Shown in pieces: positions 9,501 to 19,658 of a stretch of 26,932 nt of DNA. Position numbers and translations under genes: made by a program. A model generated the notes under the pieces. That model was not told the origin of the DNA, searched no databases, and saw nothing but the letters and a program-made list of their open reading frames with translations. The stretch covers positions 1 to 26,932 of the forward strand of contig JADGJH010000168.1 in NCBI GenBank assembly GCA_027596945.1. Direction: 5' to 3'. Every line of letters starts with the position of its first letter. The first letter of the stretch is position 1. The stretch comes from Physocladia obscura (lineage: Eukaryota > Chytridiomycota > Chytridiomycetes > Chytridiales > Chytriomycetaceae).

Positions 9501-12500
9501 CTGAAAACAAAGCCACTGACGCCAATACTTCTCTTGAAACTTCTGCATCTACCTCTGAAGCATATCAAAAGATTGCATCGATTCGCCATAGACTCATAAA
9601 ACTCATGGAACAGAATGAATCAGTCCCAGACCTTGAAAAAATGGCGAAACACGAGTTCATCCTCGATTTCGCTGAACGTGACAGACTCAATGTCGAAGCT
9701 GACGCACAGGTGTTGGCTGTTAGGAAAGAAATTGAGCTTGAAAATTTGAAGAAGCGTGTTATAAAAAATCGAATTAAAGTGAGAGAATTCAGTTATTTTT
9801 TTATTTTTTTTGCCCTTCTTCTGATTTTTTTGCGCAGGCAGAATGTTGGGATTCTATGGAAGTTATTGGTGCAGTTATAAAGTCATTTCGCCCCGATCCA
9901 AACACAACACGTATAATTCAAGTACCCAATTATCCAATCAAGAAAAAATCTGTCGAAGAAATCAAAAAAATCGACAAAGTAAAACTACTCCGAAAGATTC
10001 AACTTCATTTTGACATTGCAAGTCAAAGAAAAGACGCTCCCGCAAAGTTAACTGTTGTTCCAGTAAGAAGCTGAAAAAAATATTATTGTAAACCAACCAT
10101 GACTTGATTAGGCAGAAGATATTCTAATTGACAGCGCAGCGACAGAAGCACCTCTAGTTCTACTCGATGAAGAACCGTCCTTCAGTAGTGTTAAATCATT
10201 ACTTTATGATGATTTTGAACTCACAACTAATGAACGTAAGAGAACACAAATAATTTTACTTCAAGAAGCTGTTGCGGAAATAAAGGCGAGTATTTTTGTG
10301 TTATCATTGTATCTTAAATTTAAAATAATGTAGGTTGAGTTCAACAGTACATTTAAAGAAATTATCAAAATGAAGAAAGATGAAATTATCAAAATTGACG
10401 ATAAAAATGAACGAATATGCAATATAACTGCAGAACTGCAACAAACGCCAGGTGCGACGGCTGTAGCAACGACTAACATCGAAGAATTAGCAATTTTCAG
10501 ACCACAATTGGATGAAGATGAAGTACCAGAGCGTATTATCCAAGTTGATGATAGTGAAGTCAAGGCGGAAAAGGTTATCTTTTTCTCTTCTTTTCTTCAG
10601 TTATTAAAATGTTCAGCAGTTCATTGGACCTGAAGAGTTGCGAAAAATTGAAGAGAAAAAACGTGAAGATGAAGAAAGAAGGCGGGCAGCACAAGAAGAT
10701 AATTATCGCGAACGTGGGCTGATGATGATGATGGGAGGAACACTAGATGACAAATCAGAGGAGACTGAAAAAGAAGAGCTCGTGAAACCAGAATGGATGA
10801 ACAAGTCTCGCGAAGAAATGAATGAAGAAGAACGAAAACTTGTCAAGGAGTTTGAAAAAAAGTTGGCGACAATGAAGGTATTTTTTGAAATTATTTTTGA
10901 ATTTTCAACCCATAAAATACACCGTATACTACCTATTATATTTAGGAAGAGCAAGAAAAATACCGTAAAGCGCTTGAAACTGAACTGAAAAAATTGCAAG
11001 GGTTTATTGTTGAATTGTGTGATAATTTTGACGGAAAATTAAGAGAGCTTTTAATCAAAAAGCTTGAAGCAGATCAAGAAATTTACAAGAACGAATTGAA
11101 GCGAATCAAGTTGCAGCAATCGATTTTGCTTGCCGAAAACGACGAAACGAAAGAATGCCGTCTAAATATGCGCCTTGAAGATCTGAAAGCTGAGAAAATG
11201 AACAGTTTGCAGTATCTTCCTGAAATCAAGGTTCATAAATTTATTTAGAAAAGCTGATCATTACTACTGTTACTTAAAATTTATGTTTATATTGCCGGTA
11301 GAAGGAGCTGGAGCGCCTGCGCGATGAATACGATACGGCGACTAAGAAAGACAAAGATATGGACAAACTGTTCAAAAAAGAATTTTCAACAATGGACCCA
11401 ATGTTTGACGCGTGTTATAAGCTATTTAAAAAGCGAGAAACTGTAGGCTCTTTTTTTTTTTTGAAAATGTTCATTAGCCGATTTTAACAAGCTGTTATTT
11501 TCAGAAAGCAGCAGATCAAACATCAGAGTCGGAACAACCAGAATTAGCATCAATAATTGAAACGAACTCATCCGTAGATCCATTAGAAATTCCATCATAT
11601 ATTCCGCTCAACCCCGAAGTGGATTTCATTGAAGGACTATCACAAGAAGCGTGGGTGAAAATTGTCGACCTTCGAGAACGAAAAATTGCAACGGAATTCG
11701 AAGCCCGTATAGCTAATGCAGCATACACAGAATTCCAAGCGATTTCGCAAACGGTTTCAGAAGAGAATGATCGGATTCGGAAAGAAACTGATCGTGTAGT
11801 TAACGACTTGGCAGCGTTTGCTGAATATCGGTTTCATACGACTTACAATCAGGAAAAATTGTTTGAATTGAAGCAAGGACAAGTTTCGAATCTTTTTATT
11901 TTTTTATTTTTTTTATTACATGACAAAGAGAGTAATAAATCGATTTTTTTAGGTTGAAGTTCCGCAGGCACCCGTTGTCACAGATTACTCTGATGCCGGC
12001 CTGATTCATCGCGGGGTAGTCGAGAAACTGAATGAAAGCATCGTTTCCCTTGGTAACACGAAAGTAGACGCTCTCAAAGAAATGAAAGAGTACAGAAAAG
12101 GAATTCACGCGTTAGAATGGTCAGTATCCATCGCTTATTATTATTTTGTAAAACTTATTTGTTGGTCGGCAGGGAAAATAAAATGCTAGATTTCCAAGCT
12201 GAAGACCTGGTTATCCGAACACGAGACATACAGCTCTTAAGGGTTACAAAAAATATGCAAGAGTATATTCGAGGAGGTGATGAACGAAAACAAAGCAACG
12301 AAATTATTGCGCTCGAAAAGCGCGCCGAGCATAATTCGAAGGTAAGCAGGAGGTGCATTTGCTCGTTTTCTCGTTGAGAATGAGAAAAAAACAAACAAAA
12401 ACAAAATCAATAGTCCCATCTTCATAAATTAGAAGAAAGAAACACGCAAAATGAAAAATACCTGAAGAAAATCGCTGAAAAGAAACGGGAAAATGACGTG

Positions 12501-12824
12501 CTTGAAGCCAGATTAAGAGAATTGGAAATATCTGTGAAAGAACGCAAGAAAATCCACGAAGTTTCAGGTTGAGTCCTTTTTAAATTATTTTTACTGTTTT
12601 TTCGACAATTGTGCTGAAAAACCATAGTCAAAAAAAACACTGGTGGTACCAATAGTGGAGGTAGCACTGTTTTGAGTGACATTTACACACGAAGAAAACT
12701 CGTTGACTTAGCCAAATCACAAGCTCAGGATATTGCGATTTTGCGCGAAGAAGTAGAACGTCTACGTTTAAGAACTTATCCAGCATTTCCCAGCAAGCAA
12801 AACCATAATATTTCAGCTACATGA
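6504..12824 (+). CDS. CFAP43: Cilia- and flagella-associated protein 43
   Basis: I could join 21 exons in frame: 6504-6792, 6864-7140, 7215-7674, 7719-8237, 8304-8483, 8551-8679, 8739-8785, 8860-8986, 9034-9390, 9437-9778, 9838-10062, 10112-10285, 10334-10573, 10620-10877, 10946-11230, 11302-11442, 11505-11882, 11953-12119, 12173-12341, 12414-12567 and 12628-12824. They total 1704 residues, close to the human length of about 1665. The N-terminal half is WD40-like (RITIWDWKKN, SGGADGIVRF, SAGYDSILRIYEW). The C-terminal half is coiled coil, with diagnostic family blocks ERGLMMMMGG, EKYRKALETELKKLQ, FKKEFS, YKLFKKR and the C-terminal EEVERLRLRTYPAFP. In the known family CFAP43 pairs with CFAP44 in the tether/tether-head complex of inner-arm dynein f in axonemes, so a flagellated life stage is implied. 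Intron 12 (10286-10333) uses a GC donor. The exact ends of exons 6 and 14 are the least certain. Confidence 0.95.
10286..10333 (+). other. GC-AG intron in CFAP43
   Basis: The reading frame requires a junction after AAG at 10285. The donor is then GCGAGT, which fits the usual GC-donor consensus AG|GCAAGT, and the acceptor is ATGTAG at 10333. The nearby GT (10291) would create an immediate stop after splicing. The joined protein ALQEAVAEIK-VEFNST-type context matches the same region of other CFAP43 proteins. Confidence 0.75.
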
Positions 12825-12891
12825 ATCAACTTTTTTTTTTTTTAAGACGAGAAAAAAAAACATAAAAACAAATGTATTTTAAAAAAAAGAA

Positions 12892-14063
12892 TTATTCAAC
12901 GTCTGTCACGTCGCGAGATTCAGATCTGTTGCGGCGATGTGGCGGAGATCTAGAAACAAGAATGATAGTTTATAAATTTAGTAATGAAAAATCTGAAGGT
13001 ATTACCTGGATCTGGAACGGGAGAGACGACGCCTATCGTTGTCCCCCCTGTCTCTAGAACGAGAACGAGAGCGAGATCGATGCGATCTATAACGATCAGA
13101 GCTTCGCCTTCTTCCGCCACCACTTCCCTCTTTGCTTTTCATTTGAATAGGTGCTAAAATTATTCACAATATCCAATTTATCGAACAAAAAACAAAGACA
13201 GATAAAATAAAATAAAAAGATTACTTTTGCGATCGCCTTGCGCCCACTCAACAGTAAGACGACGACCGTTGATGGTCAGATACTCAATTTTGTCAAACGC
13301 CTTGTCCGCCTCTTCCAACAATAACGAAGTTATTTTTGAAGCTTGTTAGGGACATGTGCTTGGGTTTTTGCTTGAGGGGATCAAAGAGAGTGTATGAGAG
13401 AACAGTAGTTGCTTGAACACAGACAGCCCTTGGGAGGACTTGAGGCTTATTATCTTCCCTTGATCCCATCCCATTTTTCGACTGGCTTGTAGCTTGATTC
13501 CAGGCTCGGAGTATTTCGTCACTCTTACAATCGCTTGCGTTTTTCGACAGGAAGAACAATTCAAAAGAAGGGAATCTTGGTCGCACAAGGACGAAAGACT
13601 GAAACTGCTTGCTGTGTACTCAACTGGATATACGCAAAGCCCTTGATTGTGTTTGAGCAAAAAAGTCCTTGGGAATGTATACTGGGAAGAGAGATAATAA
13701 AAAAATTTTAAAAAAAGTAAAAAACAACAAGAAGAAAAAAAAAAAACCATCTTTCACGTTGCCATAATTTTCAAACGCAGCAGTTAGATCTTCTGCACTA
13801 AATAGACAAAGTGAATTGAAATTCTTCATCATTAAGAACAGATGAATACATTTGAACACAAACCGGGTTCCCTGGGCCAAACCACGCACAAACAGCGCCT
13901 TGATTGAATCGTCACGGCGGTCTCGGCCGCGTAGTGGTCTTTCGGTTTCTTTTTCTTGTTCTCTGTCTATTCCTTTTTCACGTTGGCGTTTGACTTCTCT
14001 GCCATCGTCACGTTCTTCGTTCATGCCACCGTTTCCTGCTGGACTGACACTTCTGTCGCTCAT
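12892..14063 (-). CDS. SRSF10-type SR splicing factor (apparent frameshift in RRM)
   Basis: Multi-exon gene of roughly 220 residues: a charged N-terminus (start MSDRSVSPAG at 14063), one RRM, then an RS domain. RRM pieces are ALFVRGLAQGTR (RNP2), AEDLTAAFENYGNVKD, VYIPKD, KGFAYIQL (RNP1), ADKAFDKIEYLTINGRRL and TVEWAQGDRK. TPIQMKSKEG follows, a block characteristic of SRSF10, and then RSHRSRSRSRSRDRG and a short last exon ending RDVTDVE and TAA. The family regulates pre-mRNA splicing in the nucleus. VYIPKD and the RNP1 block are about eight codons apart, too close for an intron, yet lie in different frames. An indel in the six-base A/T run at 13659-13664 is needed. The intron at about 13310-13605 is unusually long, and its ends are my best fit rather than certain. 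The gene is convergent with CFAP43, 67 bp away. Confidence 0.85.
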
Positions 14064-14151
14064 TTTTTCAAGTTCAAAAAAAAATATTCGCATCATTTTC
14101 TTTCATATTTGTGTCTCTTATGGTTTTGCTTTGTTTTGTTTCTCAGTTCGC

Positions 14152-15733
14152 TCATACAAGACTACCTTCTCCAAATGAACGCCTTGCAATTACATCAATG
14201 TCATACTCCAGAACTACATTGTCCAGTCCAACAAACATAGAACGACTATCTGGCGAACACGCAATTCCACTGATGTTTTGGTCGCAATTTGGTGGTGCGA
14301 CACGGATAGATTGGGTGTCATTAAAAGTTCGCGCATCGACAACATGCATATAAGATACGTGCTGAAAGGCTATTATTAGTTGATCACGAATCTTATTCTC
14401 TCACCTCTGTGAACATCATCAAATCAACAGAGCCTGACATTGAAAATTTCACACATCGGGTGGCTCCTTTATCTTGTGGATCCTGAAAATTACAATTGCT
14501 CAGCAGAAAAAATAAATAACACACGCTGTACATTGTATGAACCTGTTTCGTTGAGATTTTCGCAAGTTTTTCTGTGCTTCGAATATCCCAAACACACACA
14601 AATCCATGTTGGCATGCCACAGCGAATTTATCAGAAGATTGATTCCATGCGCACGAAAAACACGCCGCATCAGTTTTAGCTGAAACTGTTTGTTTTGAGA
14701 ATTTCGCATTCGCAGAGAAAGAAAAAACAATACCTGTCAATGTAGAAACCTTCGTGTAACCACCTTGACCAGTCACATCGTATAAAAATACTTGATTGTT
14801 GTCTCCAACAGCGCACAGCCTTTTACCATCAGGGCTGACTGACGCGTAATTCACCGGGGTTGGCAATTCAATACTTGTGATACGTTGAAGGCCCGGAAGA
14901 GTGTAAATTTTGATAGTCTTGTCGTTGTTGCAAATAAATAGACGCGGCTGGTTTGCGTATTGCGATATACACATTGCATTATTTATTGAGCCTCCAACAC
15001 TTGCTTGTGCAAACCTTTCTTTTGCGTGTTAAACGGTAGTTGGTTTTTGAAAATATGTTACACACCAGTTACTTGAGAGCTGCCGGACAGTTAATTGACT
15101 CCTTTGACCTCCAGCTGCCACGTAACCCTCCCTAAATTTAAAAGTGAAATACGTTTGTTTTTTTATTATTTCTTATTCATGGAGTTGGTGGCACATTCAA
15201 GTTTAGTACCCAGCTGTCATTGAAGTCGGTGAAAACGTCAACTCCTTAAGGACAGCAGTTGTCTATGGGAGTATAATTAGAATACAAAGTAAAATCAAGC
15301 CTTCAAAATAGAAGACGAAACATACAGCCTTTGTTTCAGTGTTGTACGCAAAAACGTTGTTCTGGTTGACAAAGAGAAACTCTTTGCGAGTATTTGGGCA
15401 CGAAACCAGATCGCGCAGCTGCCTGCATATAGATAGATACAAATGGTAAGAGATGAAACAAAACAAGCGGAGAAGCACGAACGAACCAGTGCTGAATGCT
15501 CGATCGTTGAGGATGTTTCTTTGGCTGCGGTTTGACGAACCCAAGCGCGTCGCTGCATCGATTGATTGATTTGGTTCTCTGGTCAGCGCATCAAACACAG
15601 AGAACGTGATATATTCGTGCGGATTTTTGTGAATTGTGTTTGTTCGAACCTCATATATGACATGGTCATCGTTGGTGTTTCGTTTGTTCTGAATTGAATT
15701 AATTGTCGTCGTTTTTTCTTTGGGTATGTTCAA
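14152..15733 (-). CDS. WD40 repeat protein with DUF2415 domain
   Basis: About 390 residues from eight exons. The first five are 15733-15483, 15422-15326, 15262-15210, 15131-15066 and 15014-14734; three more follow to the TGA at 14152-14154. WD-like blades include RLFICNNDKTIKIYTL, NYASVSPDGKRLCAVGDN and DKFAVACQHGFVCVWDIR. Near the C-terminus VDLMMFTE-HVSYMHVVDARTF matches the DUF2415 signature found in fungal and plant WD proteins such as the S. pombe C2A9.03 group. The molecular role of this family is not established. The gene lies 88 bp upstream of the SR factor start on the same strand and is divergent from ATP23. The intron near 14690-14733 could use either of two nearby acceptors, and leaving it unspliced also keeps the frame open. 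Confidence 0.85.
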
Positions 15734-15869
15734 TTGAATTCCTTTCCATCAAACTTCCAATCATTATATAATTTGAACAGATTCTATCGTTTATCGCGTG
15801 GATATTTGTTGCTCCCGATTATCATATGAAGTTGTTAGTTTTTTTTTTTTTAATTAAATCAAGAAACGA
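15734..15869. promoter_or_regulatory. Divergent promoter region, WD40/DUF2415 gene and ATP23
   Basis: The 136 bases between two divergent start codons must hold both promoters. The stretch is AT-rich with a T-run before the ATP23 start (about 15840-15851). I see no recognisable factor site. Confidence 0.5.
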
Positions 15870-16776
15870 ATGTCAAGCTGGTTTGGATTCGGAACTAGTC
15901 AAACACAACCGAATCTTGCGGCTTCTGCCAGTGACATTATTGTTAAGAATGCGGAAATATTTATTCCTGCTGTCAATCAAAATCCGTTACTTGCCGATTC
16001 GCTTTCCACATCAGTGACAACAAATGCACAAAAAATTCTGGACAAAGACTGCGCTCAATGCGAAAAGTTCAAAGATAAACTATTGAAGAATAGTGAGTTT
16101 TAATCCGTGTAAATGAATTTTGGGTATCGTCGAATGTGGGCTAAACTTCGTTTTTTTGTCCAGGTGCAATGATTCGGTTCATGATGCAAAACTTAGAAAA
16201 AGTTGGATGCCCGCTTACAAAAAAACATCTTATTTGCACTCCCTGTGATAAAGATCGTGCGGGCGGATTTGCTCCCGAAATTGGCGTGTGTAACTACAAA
16301 TTTTCGATTGACTGTTACAAATAGGTACTGATATGTTTGGCAGGTTATTCTATGCCAGAACAAGATTTTAAACAAACAACACTTAGAAGACACAATCACA
16401 CATGAGGTAATAATAATTTTGAAAGAAGTTATTTCCCTGAAAACCCAATTTGAATTTCAACCGTTTGTCACAAAACTCAAAGCTCATTCACGCCTTTGAT
16501 CATTGTACCACGAACGTAAACTGGAAATCCCCGGAACAACATGCGTGTGCTGAAATTCGTGCAGTAAATTTAAGCGGAGAATGCCGAGCAACTCGTGAAT
16601 TTCGGCGAGGAAATTTCCAAATCGCCAAACACCACCAAGCATGTGTTCGCAGGCGTGCAATACTGGGAGTCAAAATGCTTCCAGGATGTGAAACTGGCAG
16701 CGTTGCAGAAGATGCAGTCAGAGTTGTTTGGGATTCGTGTTTCAATGATACAACACCATTTGACGAAATTCCATAA
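15870..16776 (+). CDS. ATP23: Mitochondrial inner membrane protease ATP23
   Basis: Four exons (15870-16092, 16164-16285, 16344-16406, 16483-16776) give 233 residues. Conserved ATP23/XRCC6BP1 blocks are present in order: CAQCEKFKDKLLKN, MIRFMMQNLEKVGC, HLICTPCDKDRAGGF, VILCQNKI, and the zinc-protease motif HELIH within THE-LIHAFDHC. CAEIRAVNLSGECR, KHHQACVRRRAILGVK and the C-terminal WDSCFNDTTPFDEIP follow. The known yeast enzyme sits on the intermembrane-space side, removes the Atp6 presequence and helps F0 assembly. The paired cysteines fit import through the Mia40 route. An intron interrupts the codons of the catalytic motif between HE and LIH. The gene ends with TAA directly after a conserved C-terminus, so TAA is a normal stop in this genome. 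Confidence 0.96.
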
Positions 16777-17122
16777 AAAAAGTTCGATATTTATAAATTA
16801 TTTGATAATTCCTCTTGAAATCAGATTGGTGGGCTGCCAAAAACAGATGACTACTCAGTTATTTGATAGTGCACCTATCTTTAGCCAACGAAATAAAGCG
16901 AATGTAATTAAAACGAGAAACAATTAAACTTATCTCAGTAATATATTCCAAATATGAAACAATGTAAAAATCACTGCAAACCTCTTTGTGGCTTTGATGG
17001 TGTGGAACACATCCACAAATTGATTAACCGAAGAAAAAACAAGAAACAGAATTTAAATTATAAAATTGTAAATCGAACAACCGAAAAATATCAATAAGAA
17101 AATTGTAGCTTTTGTTTCCTTC
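16777..17122. other. Convergent intergenic region
   Basis: The 346 bases between the ATP23 stop and the transcription factor stop on the opposite strand. It is AT-rich, has a plus-strand AATAAA at 16892-16897 that could serve ATP23 polyadenylation, and shows no convincing ORF or RNA gene. Confidence 0.6.
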
Positions 17123-19561
17123 TCAAATCTTTTTTACATCCACAGAATCTTGAAAAATAGAACCCCCTCTAACCCTTCCAGTCTTGTAAGGGCCTCGCTT
17201 AACTCCAGCTATCCTTAATTTTTTTGGTACATCTTCGCAATCATCATAGCCTTGCGTCACACAACGAGTGCATGGCCTCACGTCGTCACATTTTTTGCAA
17301 GACTTGCGGCAGTTTGCACACGCTCTCTTCGCCTGTTTTGCGCGTACAATTCGCTTTTTTACAGCAGCTCCCAGTACGCTCGCTTTATTATCTTCTGGAG
17401 CGGATTGGATCGATGAGTCACATTGCGAGCCTGCAGTATCCACTGAAACGTCACGCACAGATGGAACAAGAAAAGTTCCGATTGGTGGAAGTGAAATCTT
17501 CAGTTTGGAAATATTGTAATCATCGCTTAAAATACTGCTGCTGCTGCTGTCGTCGATGACGTCATAATCATCCTCAATGTAAAGCTCTTTGGATTTTGCT
17601 AAACTCTGAATCACTGAAGCGACCATGAACAAACTGTCATCGCATTCGGATAAGGGTTCTTCACGAATTCCATTATTTTTGACTTCATTAATAATTTGCT
17701 CCATTTTAAACAGCTCTTCTGCTTCTTTTGATAACTGGCGTTCCATATTGGCTTGTGAATGTGAAAAAATTTTCGGCGACGGCGAAAATTTTTTGGTTGT
17801 GATAGTGGTTTCAATGTCATTTACTTTAATCCTCTTTGAAAGTTTCAAATTGGTACCAGACAAATCATTGCAATTAAAATTGCTGTCTGTTTCTGAGATT
17901 TCCCTTTCAATACCGATTTTTCTTTTCATCAAATTTGATGAACACGGCGGCTCATTGACATTGGCGCTTGCAGTCGCCTTGATTTCGCTGTGTTGAGTTT
18001 TATTGATAATGTTAGTTTCTTGGCGGGTGGGCGGTCGATTGTGAGGATACAGCTGCAAACCCGGTGCACCATAATGCGCACACGTGGTTGCGTGAGCAAG
18101 GCCTCCCAAATAATTCGCATCGCTCCCTTCAACAAAATTTTTTCTCACAGCTGCAGCAGGAGCTATTTGTGCGGTAAGAGGGAAAAATGCTGGTGAAATG
18201 TTGACGAGGTCTTCCGATATTGTAGACTGGTAAAATGAAGATGTTGGCTGGAAAGGAATATTTTCGACAAATTGATTTGACGGGCTTGTTCTGCGAGTTG
18301 CTATCGGTGTTGGAAATTTATTGCTTTCCGTCTGCTTTGCGCTTGTGCAACGGACTAAATGCTGAGCTGGATGATTTGTAAAATTTTGATGACCAAGCTC
18401 TGATGAATTTTTGTGAAGTACTGCGCTATTTCTTTGCAAATCGAGTGGATCATATGAATAATAAGGTCCAAGAGGCTGGCATTTTGAAGATACAAGGAAT
18501 AAAATAAAAATTATTAGAAAAAAACAAACACATACATAGAAGTGAAAATATCAACTCATACCATAGGTACAGGATACCCAAACGCGCTAAATTCGAAAAA
18601 ATCACTATTTTGAACATCGTCAATATTAGTCAAACTTTTCAGCATTCCATTCATTTCGTCCTGACTCAAATCAAAATATTCTGGGTCATGTGACCAAACA
18701 GCCAAATTCCTGGTTTGCTTGTCGAAAAAATTCCAGCTGCTGTCGCCGACAGTTTGAGGAATGTATTTAATGTATTTTTGAGGAGATAATACCATACTAT
18801 TATTTCTCTCATTGGGATGGTGAAAACTTGAATGAGCTTCTGGAGAAAAATTCGCGGAGTATAAATGTGCAGTTGGTGTATGCTCCTGCTGTTGATGTTG
18901 ATGTGGGTGGAGATAATAATATGGATTTTGGTAAGGACCAAAGTATTGCAGATCATCTATCGGTGGAGACTGAAATGACATTGATGCTGCTCCAATCATA
19001 TTTTCAGGTGGTATATTCCCGCAGAAATGATTTGGTTCAACCTATAATTTTTAATTTTTTTGTGTTAAAGTTTTAAAAAAATGAAAATAAAATAAAACGA
19101 GCAAGGGTTTCATTAACCATGCGATTCCATTCTTCAAGATTTCCATGCTGACTATATCCATCGTTAATTACGCGTTCATACTGTGGCTGTCGCGAATTTG
19201 GATGATTTTCGTGCATTTGCTGACCAGGAAAATCAGGTGAATCCGTTAACGGCAACCCAATAAATTTATCGGTTTTTTTCATCAAATAAGTGGCTGATGC
19301 ACGAGTATTCTCGCAGTTTGTCTTGAAGTTTTGGTTGTATTTCGTCGAAGAAGTGAACGTTCTGTCCGAGTCGATAATAATAAACTGGTTGATTTGGATA
19401 AAGTTTTTTCTGCTTATAACCTGATTAATTATTTTTTTTTCTCGAAGGGATCAGCCGCTGTTGAAATGAAACACAACTTGTTTGTTATTCAAACGGCAGA
19501 ACCCTTTAAGAAAAAAATTTGTCAACCTGTCAAAAAAACTTGAAAAATCACGCCACATCAT
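17123..19561 (-). CDS. Fungal Zn(II)2Cys6-type transcription factor, zinc cluster near C-terminus
   Basis: Exons 19041-18562 and 18475-17123 are firm. Exon 19420-19118 joins in frame through a GTTAAT donor. A short first exon (19561-19478, start ATG) is plausible but unproven; the alternative start is ATG at 19282. The total is about 685-740 residues. Most of the protein is low complexity, rich in Ser, Asn, Gln, His and Pro (YYYLHPHQHQQQEH), with an acidic stretch near DDYDVIDDSSSSS. The cluster ACANCRKSCKKCDDVRPC plus TRC...DDC has the spaced cysteines and basic residues of a C6 DNA-binding domain, followed by basic GVKRGPYKTGRVRGG. It should act in the nucleus as a sequence-specific regulator; the targets are unknown. 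The cluster lies in the last 80 or so residues, whereas most fungal members carry it at the N-terminus. Confidence 0.85.
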
Positions 19562-19658
19562 TCCATTCAATTTATTATTATTAAATGTTATTGTATAATT
19601 TTCCAAATATGTTAGGCCGATTATTCAACTAAAGCAACTGCAGAAATGTTTCTTTTAT

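Noticed and set aside
15630..15660. ttcgaac-like T-loop motif of a tRNA.
   Set aside because: No matching acceptor or anticodon stems are visible, and it lies inside the first exon of the WD40/DUF2415 gene.
17520..17560. ctgctgctgctgct run as an expanded trinucleotide repeat.
   Set aside because: It is only a few units, lies in the serine-rich coding stretch of the transcription factor, and is ordinary low-complexity coding sequence.
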